Shown: piece after piece, positions 1 through 8,342 of the stretch
Layout of the letters: the number at the start of each line of letters is the position of its first letter
How positions within the stretch are numbered: position 1 is the stretch's first letter
Notes under the pieces: generated by a model
What the model was told of the DNA's origin: nothing
Seen by the model: the letters and a program-made list of their open reading frames with translations, nothing else
Databases searched by the model: none
DNA from: Actinomyces slackii
GTDB lineage: Bacteria; Actinomycetota; Actinomycetes; Actinomycetales; Actinomycetaceae
Assembly (NCBI RefSeq): GCF_900637295.1
Contig: NZ_LR134363.1
Coordinates: 2,356,001 to 2,420,000 of the forward strand
Length of the DNA: 64,000 nucleotides
Direction of reading: 5' to 3'
Position numbers and translations under genes: made by a program

Positions 1-597
1 CAGCGTGGCCAGGGAGTCGTCCTGGGGCTCGGGCCTTGCCCCGGCCGCCACCCGGTCCAGGGCGTGGAGAACGAGCTGAGCGCCTGAGGTGGACAGACGG
101 TCCAGGAGGTCGCCGCTGGTGTCGCGCGAGCCGATGGTCTCGGTCAGCCTGGCCACAACGGGGCCCGTGTCCAGGCCCTCCTCCAGCCTGAAGACGCATG
201 CCCCGGTGATCTCCTCCCCGGCGATGATGGCCCGCTGCACGGGGGCTGCTCCCCGCCATGCGGGGAGCAGGGAGAAGTGGAGGTTGAGCCAGCCGTGCCC
301 GGGGACGCTCAGCAGCTCGGCCGGCACCAGTCGCCCATAGGCGACGACGACGGCCGCATCGGCCTGCGCCCGGGTGATCCACTCCCCCACCTGGGGGTCC
401 TTGAGCGTGTCCGGGGTGCGCACATCGAGTCCCGCCCGCCTGGCGGCGGCAGCCACGGGTGAGGCGCTCAGGCCCCGGCCCCGGCCCCGGCGGGAGTCGG
501 CCCGGGTCAGGACGCCGACCACCTCGTGCTGGGATTCCATGAGCGCGGTCAGGGTGGGCAGGGCGACCTCTGGGGTCCCGGCGAAGAGAAGGCGCAT
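1..597 (-). CDS. fmt: Methionyl-tRNA formyltransferase (3' end outside window)
   Basis: This gene formylates Met-tRNAfMet with 10-formyl-tetrahydrofolate for translation initiation. About 199 residues are visible from an ATG whose complement is at 595-597; the family length is about 310, so the C-terminal third lies outside the window. The N-terminus MRLLFAGTPEVALPTL is typical, and the formyltransferase signature HFSLLPAWRGAAPVQRAI is intact around residues 98-115, containing the catalytic His/Ser loop. The HAD gene ends only 5 bases upstream, so the two are probably co-transcribed. In many actinobacteria fmt follows priA directly; here a roughly 10-kb plus-strand island separates them. Confidence 0.93.
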   Translation of the reverse strand, partial: MRLLFAGTPEVALPTLTALMESQHEVVGVLTRADSRRGRGRGLSASPVAAAARRAGLDVRTPDTLKDPQVGEWITRAQADAAVVVAYGRLVPAELLSVPGHGWLNLHFSLLPAWRGAAPVQRAIIAGEEITGACVFRLEEGLDTGPVVARLTETIGSRDTSGDLLDRLSTSGAQLVLHALDRVAAGARPEPQDDSLATL

Positions 598-602
598 GAG
601 GG

Positions 603-1334
603 TCAGTCTACGAGCGGTTCCAGCAGGCCCAGGGATGTCAGCTCGGCCCGCAGACGACCGGCGCCGGTGAACAGATGGGTGCGCAGGCCCAGGGCCTGCG
701 CCGTGGCGATGTTGGCCGGGGTGTCATCGACGAACAGGGTGCGCTCCGCGCTCAGCCCGTAGCGGGTGATGAGGAGGTCGAAGATCGCGGGATCGGGCTT
801 GACCAGGTGCTCCCGGCCCGAGACCACCACGCCCTTGAAGCGCGCGAGCTGGGGCACGAGCCCGTCCGCGCCGTCAAAGGTGGGGGCGTCGAAGTTGGTC
901 AGGCAGTACAGCGGGATGCCGGCGGCGAGCAGATCGTCGATCACGTCGGCGGTTCCGGGGACGGGTCCTGTCAGGGAGTGGGCGAAGTTCCGCCGATAGG
1001 TGCGCAGCAGCTCCGCCCAGTCGGGGCGCTGCGGGTGGCGGGCCATCAGTGCGGCCACCACCTCCTCAAAGGGAGTTCCGGCGTCAGACATGACGTTCCA
1101 CTGGCTGAAGTCCGCCCCGGTGACGAACTCCTCCCACGTCTCCAGGGGGACGCGGCCCGCGATCGCGGCGGTCGCCTCCCAGGTGTAGAGGACGTTGCCG
1201 TAGTCGAGGATGACGGCCTCGATGGGCTGTGATGGCGCGGGCGCCGCGCCGCGGGCCGTGGCGTCGGCCATAGTGCGAGCAGCGCGAGCAGTGCGAGCAG
1301 TACGGGAGGGGTTCGGGTGGCTCATGCTCGTCAT
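603..1334 (-). CDS. HAD-superfamily hydrolase (YihX-like phosphatase)
   Basis: A 243-residue haloacid-dehalogenase-type hydrolase, probably a small-molecule phosphatase in the cytoplasm; the substrate cannot be told from the sequence. Motif I is LDYGNVLYTW with the nucleophile Asp44, motif II is CLTNFD (residues 144-149), motif III is the lysine in HLVKPDPAIFD (about 179), and motif IV is LFVDDTPAN (200-208). The first 22 residues are Arg-rich and unlike the family, and no good ribosome binding site precedes the ATG, so a later start such as Met22 (1271) is possible. It sits 5 bases upstream of fmt and probably shares its transcript. Confidence 0.8.
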   Translation of the reverse strand: MTSMSHPNPSRTARTARAARTMADATARGAAPAPSQPIEAVILDYGNVLYTWEATAAIAGRVPLETWEEFVTGADFSQWNVMSDAGTPFEEVVAALMARHPQRPDWAELLRTYRRNFAHSLTGPVPGTADVIDDLLAAGIPLYCLTNFDAPTFDGADGLVPQLARFKGVVVSGREHLVKPDPAIFDLLITRYGLSAERTLFVDDTPANIATAQALGLRTHLFTGAGRLRAELTSLGLLEPLVD

Positions 1335-1702
1335 TGTTGCGCAGAGTGTGGTGCATCACCATGAGCCGGCCGGAGCCGTTAGCCGGTCATCGCCTGACGA
1401 TGCGCTTTGGAGATCTGCGACAAGGCGCTCCCGCGAGCTCAGCCGGCCCGGAGCGCGGCCGGGAGATACGGCAGGCACCGAACGACCCCGACCAGGGACC
1501 AAGGTCTCAATGGTCAGATGAACTGGCTGGAGGATGCCGCAAACTGCCCCTCACCTGGGCTTCTCTTTGCCGGTGAGGTCTGGTACGCTCGTACCACTCC
1601 GGTACGGATGTACCAGGCGCGGCCGCTGGTCCACCAGGAGCCGCGCAATCGATCACACCATTCTTCAATGCGACGACACAACGCAGTGTCAGAGAGGGAG
1701 TC
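1335..1702. other. Divergent intergenic region between the HAD-fmt unit and arcA
   Basis: This 368-base stretch separates the minus-strand HAD gene from the plus-strand arc genes and must hold both promoters. I see no convincing gene in it. The recognisable signals are the tandem palindromes at 1581-1615 and the arcA ribosome binding site (AGAGGGAG at about 1691). No clear -35/-10 pair could be assigned. Confidence 0.6.
1581..1615. promoter_or_regulatory. Tandem palindromic operator-like sites upstream of arcA
   Basis: Two near-identical 15-base boxes of form GGTACG-N3-GTACCA lie at 1582-1596 and 1601-1615, differing only in the three central bases and with centres 19 bases apart. The first extends to a perfect palindrome TGGTACG-CT-CGTACCA (1581-1596). 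Such paired dyads are what dimeric repressors or activators bind. They lie about 90 bases upstream of the arcA start. A related half-site GGTACGCAT occurs at 5049-5057 before the amidinotransferase gene. The binding protein is unknown; the TetR gene at 11132 is one candidate. Confidence 0.6.
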
Positions 1703-2929
1703 ATGGGTTTCTCCGTGGATTCCGAAATCGGGAAGTTGAAGCAGGTCATCATCCACCGCCCCGGCAAGGAGATGCTCCGGCTGACCCCGCAGAACAAGGA
1801 CCACCTGCTCTTCGATGACATCCTGTGGCTCGAGAAGGCCCAGGAGGAGCACGACCGCTTCGCCCAGATCCTGCGCGACAGAGGCGCCGAGGTCCTCTAC
1901 CTCCAGGAGCTTTTGGCCCAGACCCTCCAGGTCGCCGAGGCCAAGTCCTACATCCTGGACTATGTCTTCAACGAGAACACCTGCGGTCCGCGCGCTGCCC
2001 AGACCGTGCGCGCCCTGGCCGAGTCCCTCCCCGAGCCCGAGCTCGCCGAGCTGCTCATCGCCGGTATCACCAAGGCGGAGCTCCTCGAGCGCACGACCGG
2101 CGCGGACTCCCTGGTCCTGTCCACCATGGAGGACGACGACCTCCTGCTGACCCCGCTGCCCAACCACCTGTTCACCCGGGACACCTCCTGCTGGATCTAC
2201 GGGGGCGTGTCCATCAACTCGATGATGATGGAGGCCCGCCAGCGCGAGACCATCCACTACGAGGCCATCTACCGCTGGCACCCGCTGTTCGCCGGCTCGG
2301 ACGTCCCGCTGTGGTCCGAGGGCCTGGCCGCGGGGCCCGCCACGGTCGAGGGCGGCGACGTCCAGATCATCGGCAACGGCGCCGTGCTCGTGGGCGTCTC
2401 GGAGCGCACCACCGCCCAGGGCATCGAGCGCCTGGCCTCCCGGCTGTTCAAGGGCGGCCAGGTCTCCCAGATCATCGCCGTCGAGATGAGCAAGAACCGC
2501 GCCCAGATGCACCTCGACACCGTGATGACCATGGTCGATAAGGGCACCTTCACCGTCTACGGCGACCTGGGCACCCTTCCCACTCTGACGCTGCGCCCCG
2601 GGGACGCAGAGGGGATCGAGATCACCCGCAACGCCCCCGAGGAGATGTACTCCGTGATCGCCAAGGCCCTGGGCATCGACAAGCTCCGCGTGCTCGTCAC
2701 CCCCCAGGACTCCCGCGCCGCCGCCCGCGAGCAGTGGAACGACGGCTCCAACACCCTGGCCATCGCCCCCGGCGTCATCCTCACCTACGACCGCAACGTC
2801 AACACCAACCAGTTCCTCACCGACCACGGCATCGAGGTGCTGGCCGTTCCCGGCGCCGAGCTCGGCCGCGGCCGCGGCGGCCCGCACTGCATGAGCTGCC
2901 CGACCCTGCGCGAGCCGGTCGACGCCTGA
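1703..2929 (+). CDS. arcA: Arginine deiminase
   Basis: Hydrolyses L-arginine to citrulline and ammonia, the first step of the arginine deiminase (ADI) pathway, in the cytoplasm. At 408 residues it has the normal length. The guanidine-hydrolase active site is complete: Asp160 in FTRD, Glu216 in EGGD, His270 in MHLDT and the nucleophilic Cys396 in HCMSCP, 12 residues from the C-terminus as in Pseudomonas ArcA. The ATG is preceded by AGAGGGAG at a good distance. It is the first gene of a plus-strand arcA-arcB-arcC series and follows the tandem palindromes at 1581-1615, which may control it. Besides energy and acid tolerance, the amidinotransferase downstream could feed it with arginine. Confidence 0.97.
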   Translation: MGFSVDSEIGKLKQVIIHRPGKEMLRLTPQNKDHLLFDDILWLEKAQEEHDRFAQILRDRGAEVLYLQELLAQTLQVAEAKSYILDYVFNENTCGPRAAQTVRALAESLPEPELAELLIAGITKAELLERTTGADSLVLSTMEDDDLLLTPLPNHLFTRDTSCWIYGGVSINSMMMEARQRETIHYEAIYRWHPLFAGSDVPLWSEGLAAGPATVEGGDVQIIGNGAVLVGVSERTTAQGIERLASRLFKGGQVSQIIAVEMSKNRAQMHLDTVMTMVDKGTFTVYGDLGTLPTLTLRPGDAEGIEITRNAPEEMYSVIAKALGIDKLRVLVTPQDSRAAAREQWNDGSNTLAIAPGVILTYDRNVNTNQFLTDHGIEVLAVPGAELGRGRGGPHCMSCPTLREPVDA

Positions 2930-2930
2930 T

Positions 2931-2950
2931 CCCGGCGCTCGGCCGCCGGG
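2931..2950 (+). other. Hairpin in the arcA-arcB gap
   Basis: Two bases after the arcA stop, CCCGGCG and CGCCGGG form a perfect 7-base stem around a 6-base loop. There is no T tract. It could stabilise the arcA transcript end or give partial termination within the operon. Confidence 0.4.
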
Positions 2951-3011
2951 GCGCGCATCTCCCACCTTCTGTCAATCCCTGTCACATCTATCCACATCAA
3001 GGAGTGCCACG

Positions 3012-4019
3012 ATGACCCATCCCCTGCACAACAGGAGCTTCCTCAAGGAGCTCGACTTCTCCAAGGAGGAGTGGGGCAGCCTGCTCGAGCTCTCGGCCCA
3101 GCTCAAGGCGGACAAGAAGGCCGGGCGCGAGGTCAAGCGCCTGACCGGCAAGAACATCGCCCTGATCTTCGAGAAGACCTCGACCCGCACCCGCTGCTCC
3201 TTCGAGGTCGCCGCCTACGACCAGGGCGCCCAGGTCACCTACCTGGACCCCTCCGGCAGTCAGATGGGCCACAAGGAGTCCGTGGCTGACACGGCCCGAG
3301 TCCTGGGTCGCTTCTACGACGGCATCGAGTTCCGCGGCTCCAAGCAGGAGCACGTCGAGCAGCTCGCCGAGCTCTCCGGCGTGCCGGTGTGGAACGGCCT
3401 GACCGATGACTGGCACCCCACCCAGATGCTGGCCGACCAGCTGACGATGCTGGAGCACTCCGGCAAGCCGATCGAGGAGATCAGCTTCGCCTACCTGGGC
3501 GACGCCCGCAACAATGTGGCCAACTCCCTGCTCATCGCCGGCGCCCTCATGGGCATGGACGTGCGCATGGTGGCTCCCTCCGAGCTCCAGACCCCGCCCG
3601 AGGTGGTCAAGGAGGCCGAGCGCCTGGCCAAGGACTCCGGCGCCAAGATCCTGGTGACCGACGACGTGGCCGCCGGCGTGGCCGGGGTGGACTTCCTCTA
3701 CACCGACGTGTGGGTCTCCATGGGCGAGCCCAAGGAGGTCTGGGACGAGCGCATCGCCCTGCTGCGCCCCTACCAGGTCAACGGCGAGCTGGTGAAGGCC
3801 ACCGGCAACCCGGACGTGAAGTTCCTTCACTGCCTGCCCGCCTTCCACGACCGCAACACCACCGTGGGCGAGGACATCTTCGCCAAGACCGGTATGGACG
3901 GCCTGGAGGTCACCGACGACGTGTTCGAGTCCGAGCACAACGTCGCCTTCGACCAGGCTGAGAACCGCATGCACACCATCAAGGCCGTCATGGTGGCCAC
4001 GCTGGGAGAGTGGGACTGA
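3012..4019 (+). CDS. arcB: Ornithine carbamoyltransferase (catabolic, ADI pathway)
   Basis: Interconverts citrulline plus phosphate with ornithine plus carbamoyl phosphate; in this operon the phosphorolytic, catabolic direction is expected. The 335-residue protein has the carbamoyl-phosphate loop STRTR at 57-61, HPTQ at 135-138, the ornithine-binding TDVWVSMGE at 231-239 and HCLPAFHD at 273-280, all intact. AAGGAG lies 7 bases before the ATG. The gene is 82 bases after arcA and only 3 bases before arcC. Sequence alone does not fully separate catabolic ArcB from anabolic ArgF; the assignment rests on the operon. Confidence 0.96.
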   Translation: MTHPLHNRSFLKELDFSKEEWGSLLELSAQLKADKKAGREVKRLTGKNIALIFEKTSTRTRCSFEVAAYDQGAQVTYLDPSGSQMGHKESVADTARVLGRFYDGIEFRGSKQEHVEQLAELSGVPVWNGLTDDWHPTQMLADQLTMLEHSGKPIEEISFAYLGDARNNVANSLLIAGALMGMDVRMVAPSELQTPPEVVKEAERLAKDSGAKILVTDDVAAGVAGVDFLYTDVWVSMGEPKEVWDERIALLRPYQVNGELVKATGNPDVKFLHCLPAFHDRNTTVGEDIFAKTGMDGLEVTDDVFESEHNVAFDQAENRMHTIKAVMVATLGEWD

Positions 4020-4022
4020 GCC

Positions 4023-4934
4023 GTGCGAATCGTTGTTGCTCTCGGGGGCAATGCCCTCCTGCGCCGCGGGGACAAGCCTGACGCCCGCACGCAGATTCAC
4101 AATGTTCAGGTGGCCGCCACGGAGCTTGCCAAGCTCGCTCAGGAGCACGAGCTCATCCTCACCCACGGCAATGGCCCCCAGGTCGGGGTCCTGGCGCTGG
4201 AGTCGGCCAATGACGAGCGTCTCAGCGAGCCCTACCCCTTCGACACCCTGGGCGCCGAGACCCAGGGCATGATCGGGTACTGGCTGCTGCAGGCCCTGCA
4301 GAACGAGCTGCCCGGCAAGCATGTCGCGGCCATGGTCAACCAGACCCTGGTCCTGGGCAGCGATCCTGCCTTCGCCAACCCGACGAAGTTCGTCGGCGAG
4401 GTCTACTCCAAGGAGGAGGCCGAGCGCCTGGCCGAGGAGCGGGGGTGGACGGTCAAGGCCGACGGCGAGCACTACCGCCGCGTGGTCGGCTCCCCCCAGC
4501 CCCAGAGGATCATCGAGACCAGGATGATCCGCACCCTGGTCGACGCCGGTGCCGTGGTCATCTGCTCCGGTGGCGGCGGCGTGCCGGTGGTGCGCAACAG
4601 CGAGGGCAAGCTCGAGGGCATCGAGGCCGTCATCGACAAGGACCTGTCAGCCGCGGTCCTGGCCGAGGCGCTGGATGCCGACGCGCTGCTCATCCTCACC
4701 GATGTCGACGGCGTCTACGAGGGCTTCGGCACTGAGAACCAGCGCCGGATCCCGCAGGCCACCCCCGCCGAGCTGCGCGACATGGGCCTGCCCAGCGGCT
4801 CCATGGGGCCGAAGGTCGACGCGGTGTGCCGCTTCGTGGAGCTCGCCGGAGGCACCGCCGCCATCGGGCGCCTGGAGGATGCCTCGACCATCCTGGAGGG
4901 CACCGGCGGGACCATCGTCACTCTCGGAGGCTGA
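4023..4934 (+). CDS. arcC: Carbamate kinase
   Basis: Transfers the phosphate of carbamoyl phosphate to ADP, giving ATP, ammonia and CO2, the energy-yielding last step of the ADI pathway. The 303-residue product starts with MRIVVALGGNALL, the family's N-terminal nucleotide loop, and has the amino-acid-kinase features HGNGPQVG (about residues 43-50), VICSGGGGVPVV and LILTDVDGVY. The start is a GTG 3 bases after the arcB stop, indicating translational coupling. No arcD arginine/ornithine antiporter follows; instead a 222-base gap leads to the amidinotransferase gene. Confidence 0.96.
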   Translation: MRIVVALGGNALLRRGDKPDARTQIHNVQVAATELAKLAQEHELILTHGNGPQVGVLALESANDERLSEPYPFDTLGAETQGMIGYWLLQALQNELPGKHVAAMVNQTLVLGSDPAFANPTKFVGEVYSKEEAERLAEERGWTVKADGEHYRRVVGSPQPQRIIETRMIRTLVDAGAVVICSGGGGVPVVRNSEGKLEGIEAVIDKDLSAAVLAEALDADALLILTDVDGVYEGFGTENQRRIPQATPAELRDMGLPSGSMGPKVDAVCRFVELAGGTAAIGRLEDASTILEGTGGTIVTLGG

Positions 4935-4942
4935 TCACCAAC

Positions 4943-5000
4943 CCTGTTCGCCAGAGGCGGCATCAGGCGCGACATGCCTGAGGCTCGCTTCCCGAACAGG
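4943..5000 (+). other. Branched inverted repeat between arcC and the amidinotransferase gene
   Basis: CCTGTTCG (4943-4950) pairs with CGAACAGG (4993-5000), and inside them TCAGGC (4963-4968) pairs with GCCTGA (4976-4981). This can fold as a stem carrying an inner hairpin. No T tract follows. It may attenuate or process the arc transcript before the next gene. The rest of the gap to 5156 contains AAGGAGGT at about 5030 but no supported small gene after it. Confidence 0.4.
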
Positions 5001-5156
5001 CCTTGACCTGCAAGAATGTATCGGGCCTCAAGGAGGTGGTTTCACACCGGTACGCATGGGACCGCGCCGCTGCACCCCTGCATCGCGCAGCTCGGTCCCA
5101 CTCAACGAAGCACAACCATCAGCAGTAAACAACCATCACAAAGGAGTGACTCACTC

Positions 5157-6284
5157 ATGACGACGATCGTCAACTCGTGGAACGACTTCGACCCGCTCAA
5201 GCACGTCATCGTCGGACGCGCTGACTTCTCCGTCATCCCTCCCGAGGAGCCCGCCACCTCTGAGAAGGTGCCGATCGACTCCGAGATGCGCGGAATGTGG
5301 GGCCCCCGCCCCACCGCCACGGTCGAGGCCGCCAACGAGCAGCTGGACAACTACGCCAAGATCCTCGAGGGTCTGGGCATCAAGGTTGACCGGCCCACCC
5401 CGCTGCAGTGGAACCAGGCCATCACGACGCCCGACTTCCGTACCGAGTCCGGCTTCACCCAGATGCCCCCGCGTGACATCCTGCTCACCATCGGCAAGGA
5501 GATCATCTCCTCGGCCAACTCCTTCCGCTGCCGCTACTTCGAGTACCTGGCCTACTGGCCGCTCATGAAGCAGTACTTCGACGAGGACCCGGAGTTCCTG
5601 TGGACCCAGGCCCCCCGTCCTCGCCTGACCGACAAGTCCTACAAGCACAACTACTACGACGAGAAGATCTCCCTGGAGGAGCGTCTCGAGCGCACGGCCG
5701 CCAAGGACTTCGTCACCACCGAGTTCGAGCCCATGTGGGACGCCGCCGACGTCATGCGCGTGGGCAAGGACCTGTTCATCCAGCACGGCCTGACCACGAA
5801 CAGGACGGCGATGGAGTGGTTCAAGCGCTACTACCCCGACCTGCGGGTGCACGCTGTGAACTTCCCCGGTGACCCCTACCCGATCCACATCGACGCGACC
5901 TTCGTGCCGCTGCGGCCGGGCCTGATCATCAACAACCCGCACCGTCGTCTGCCCGAGGAGCAGCGCAAGATCTTCGAGGCCAACGACTGGCAGATCGTCG
6001 ACGCGGCTCAGCCGGCCCACGACACCCCGCCGCCGCTGTGCTACTCCTCGGTGTGGCTGTCCATGAACTGCCTGGTCATCGACCACAAGACCGTGTGTGT
6101 CGAGGCCAGCGAGGTCCACCAGATGGAGCAGATGGACAAGCTGGGCATGAACGTCATCCCGGTTCCCTTCCGCGACGCCTACGCCTTCGGCGGTGGTCTC
6201 CACTGCGCCACGGCGGACGTCTACCGCGAGGGCACCTGCGAGGACTACTTCCCGAACCAGGTCGACGACCCCACGCTCGTCTGA
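5157..6284 (+). CDS. Glycine amidinotransferase-type amidinotransferase
   Basis: Moves an amidino group between guanidino compounds and amines through a Cys-amidino intermediate; the animal relative makes guanidinoacetate and ornithine from arginine and glycine. The 375-residue protein keeps the full triad: Asp195 in MWDAADVMRVGKD, His244 in YPIHIDATF and Cys350 in GGGLHC, with Asp-His spacing (49) identical to human AGAT. The N-terminal motif NDFDPLKHVIVGR and FVTTEFEPMWDAAD also match AGAT closely. The start at 5157 has AAAGGAG upstream; an in-frame extension to 5016 is unlike the family. Placed between arcABC and a creatininase gene, it could run in reverse to make arginine from ornithine. 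StrB-type activity on an aminocyclitol cannot be excluded. Confidence 0.9.
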   Translation: MTTIVNSWNDFDPLKHVIVGRADFSVIPPEEPATSEKVPIDSEMRGMWGPRPTATVEAANEQLDNYAKILEGLGIKVDRPTPLQWNQAITTPDFRTESGFTQMPPRDILLTIGKEIISSANSFRCRYFEYLAYWPLMKQYFDEDPEFLWTQAPRPRLTDKSYKHNYYDEKISLEERLERTAAKDFVTTEFEPMWDAADVMRVGKDLFIQHGLTTNRTAMEWFKRYYPDLRVHAVNFPGDPYPIHIDATFVPLRPGLIINNPHRRLPEEQRKIFEANDWQIVDAAQPAHDTPPPLCYSSVWLSMNCLVIDHKTVCVEASEVHQMEQMDKLGMNVIPVPFRDAYAFGGGLHCATADVYREGTCEDYFPNQVDDPTLV

Positions 6285-6300
6285 TCCGGTGACACTCACC

Positions 6301-6336
6301 CGGGGGCGGCGGCCTGTCGACAGGCCGCCGCCCCCG
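6301..6336. terminator. 36-base perfect palindrome after the amidinotransferase gene
   Basis: The 16-base arm CGGGGGCGGCGGCCTG (6301-6316) and its exact complement (6321-6336) flank TCGA, giving a perfect palindrome 17 bases after the stop codon. The hairpin is very stable but lacks a T tract, so it may terminate weakly or protect the upstream mRNA. The next gene starts 125 bases further on. Confidence 0.6.
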
Positions 6337-6461
6337 GCACCACCGGCACCGCGCAGTGCCCCTCCCACCCACCTCCTACACCATCAGCCTCAATCACCAC
6401 CACGTTATCCACATAGACAACTACGGCACCGCCACGGTGCAAACCCGCAAAGGAGCGGACG

Positions 6462-7427
6462 TTGGACACTTCAGGTCGTGAAAAGCTCAAGGGATTCGGC
6501 TTCATGTTCCTGTCCTCAAGCCTCATGGGAGGAATCGGCGCCTTTGCGCGCTACATCGAGGCGCCGGGGATCTTCATCTCCTTCAACCGGAGTTTTGCCG
6601 GCTTCATCGGAATGACCTTGATCTTTCTCGCCGCCAGGCGCTTTCACAAGTTCAAGGGGCTCAAGATCACTCCCGCGATCCTTCTCAGCGGCATCTTCCT
6701 GGGCCTGCTCTCCGGTCTCTACGTGATGTCCACCCAGATGACCACGCTGTCCAATGCGGCGTTCCTCATCTACACCGGCCCCATCTACTCCACGGTGCTG
6801 GCCACCATCTTCCTCAAGGAGCCCTTCACCAAGGTCACCGCCTTCTCCCTGGCCGCAGTGGTTGTCGGATGCCTGCTCATCATCGGCATCATCAACTACA
6901 CCTCCGCCGAGGGCTTCACCGTCAGCCTGGACCTGGACCCGAAGTACATGGTGGGCAACATGGTTGCCCTGGCCTCCGGCGTGGCCTACGGCCTGTTCCT
7001 CTTCTTCAGCCGCTACCGCACTGATGTCGACTCCGATGTCAGGTCCTACCTCAACTTCACCTTCGCGATCGTCACCCTGGGAATCATCCTGGCCTTCATG
7101 CGGCCCAGCCTGGCGGAGATGACCACCAGGGGCTGGATCGTCCTGGCAGTGGCGGCAGTCATCACCGGATTCGGTGCGTTCTTCTTCCTGACCGTGGCCT
7201 CCAAGATCCTTCTTGCCGGCGAGCTGGCGACCATCTCCTATCAGGAGACGATCATGGCCACGATCCTGGGCATGGCGCTGTTCAGCGAGCACCTGGCCCT
7301 CATGCAGGCCATCGGCGGCGCGCTCATCATCATCGGTGGCGTCTCCCAGATCGTCTTCTCCACCAAGAAGCCCGTGGCCGGCGCTGTTGCCGAAGAGGAG
7401 CCGGTTGCCGTGAGCGCAGGCTCCTGA
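6462..7427 (+). CDS. EamA/DMT-family transporter
   Basis: A 321-residue integral membrane protein of the drug/metabolite transporter superfamily with about ten hydrophobic helices in two EamA-type halves (roughly 10-145 and 160-300). It starts with TTG, supported by AAAGGAG 8 bases upstream. Shared family features include NAAFLIYTGPIYSTVLATI near residue 105 and a closing helix ending in IGGALIIIGGVSQI. It is a paralogue of the transporter at 8481 (both have FLIYTGP and a central YR-D-DS-VR loop). Position next to the amidinotransferase and creatininase genes suggests transport of creatinine, creatine, guanidinoacetate or the amine product; direction and substrate are not known. Confidence 0.85.
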   Translation: MDTSGREKLKGFGFMFLSSSLMGGIGAFARYIEAPGIFISFNRSFAGFIGMTLIFLAARRFHKFKGLKITPAILLSGIFLGLLSGLYVMSTQMTTLSNAAFLIYTGPIYSTVLATIFLKEPFTKVTAFSLAAVVVGCLLIIGIINYTSAEGFTVSLDLDPKYMVGNMVALASGVAYGLFLFFSRYRTDVDSDVRSYLNFTFAIVTLGIILAFMRPSLAEMTTRGWIVLAVAAVITGFGAFFFLTVASKILLAGELATISYQETIMATILGMALFSEHLALMQAIGGALIIIGGVSQIVFSTKKPVAGAVAEEEPVAVSAGS

Positions 7428-7496
7428 TTCCTAACTTCTCCTCACCAACACCTTGACTCCGACGCAGACTCGCACATTGAGAGAGTGGGACACCCC

Positions 7497-8270
7497 ATGA
7501 GCAGTGACGTCAATATCACCAGACTGGATGCCTTCACCTACCGGGAGCGACTGGCCGCCCAGCCTCAGCCCCCGATCCTCATCCCCGTGGGCGCCATCGA
7601 GCAGCACGGCCCCCACATGCCCCTGGGGGTCGACATGCTGCTGTCCACGCGCATGGCCGAGCTCGCCGCAGAGCGCATCGGCGCCCTGGTGGGCCCCACC
7701 GTGACCACCGGCTACAAGTCGCAGCAGCGCTCGGGCGGCGGCAATCACCTCATCGGCTCCTTCGGATTCGATGCGGCAACGGTGATCGGCATCTGCCAGA
7801 CCCTGGTCAGGGAGCTGACCAGGCACGGCGCCCGGCGCATCGTGTTCGTCAACGGGCACTACGAGAACTACCAGTTCATCTACGAGGGAGTGGATCTGGC
7901 ACTGCGCGAGATCGGTGACCAGGACGCTCCATCGGTCATGATCCTGTCCTACTGGGACTTCGTCACCGAGGAGGTCATCGCCCAGCTCTATCCCGACGGC
8001 TTCCCCGGGTGGGATGTCGAGCACGGAGGGGTTATGGAGACCTCCCTGATGCTCGAGTACTTCCCCGAGCAGGTGGCGATGGACCGCGTCATGGATCTGC
8101 CACCCGCCGACCTTCCCCTCTACGACCTTCTGCCCGTCGACCCCTCCTTGACTCCGAGCTCAGGCTGCCTGTCCTCGGGGCTGGCGGCATCGGCGGACAA
8201 GGGCCGCATCCTCGCCGAATCGATCGTCTCCGGCATCGCCGAGTCCATCACCGGCAGATTCGGCATGTAG
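7497..8270 (+). CDS. Creatininase (creatinine amidohydrolase)
   Basis: Predicted to open the lactam ring of creatinine to give creatine. The 257-residue protein carries the metal ligands of the Pseudomonas enzyme at almost the same numbers: Glu35 and His37 in AIEQHGPHMP, Asp46 in GVDMLL, His121 and Glu123 in NGHYEN. It also has the creatininase stretches GYKSQQRSGGGNH, LSYWDF (Trp153) and GWDVEHGGVMETSLML (Trp172, His176), the substrate-site residues, which argues against an MftE-type homologue. The ATG at 7497 follows GAGAGTGGG; an in-frame GTG lies at 7485. No creatinase or sarcosine oxidase gene is nearby, so creatine must be used otherwise, exported, or handled by the amidinotransferase. 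Confidence 0.9.
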   Translation: MSSDVNITRLDAFTYRERLAAQPQPPILIPVGAIEQHGPHMPLGVDMLLSTRMAELAAERIGALVGPTVTTGYKSQQRSGGGNHLIGSFGFDAATVIGICQTLVRELTRHGARRIVFVNGHYENYQFIYEGVDLALREIGDQDAPSVMILSYWDFVTEEVIAQLYPDGFPGWDVEHGGVMETSLMLEYFPEQVAMDRVMDLPPADLPLYDLLPVDPSLTPSSGCLSSGLAASADKGRILAESIVSGIAESITGRFGM

Positions 8271-8281
8271 AGCAACGCCTC

Positions 8282-8323
8282 CCTGGGGCCGTGCGATGAC
8301 GCATGCCGTCGCACGGCCCCAGG
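8282..8323 (+). terminator. Long hairpin after the creatininase gene
   Basis: CCTGGGGCCGTGCGA (8282-8296) and its exact complement (8309-8323) form a 15-base stem with a 12-base loop, 12 bases after the stop codon. It is the best terminator candidate for the first half of the island, although no T tract follows. Confidence 0.6.
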
Positions 8324-8342
8324 TGTCAAGCCTCCGGACCGG

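Noticed and set aside
1514-2965. Long open reading frame opposite arcA
   Set aside because: It encodes Gly/Leu/Val/Gln-rich low-complexity sequence without any family motif and is a by-product of third-position GC in arcA. Similar long antisense frames lie opposite arcB/arcC, carB (19714-22386), the MMPL gene (42450-44735), and the helicase (52392-55520) and were rejected for the same reason.
5016-5156. 47-residue N-terminal extension of the amidinotransferase
   Set aside because: It is in frame, but its sequence does not match the family, and AAAGGAG lies directly before the ATG at 5157, where the family N-terminus begins.
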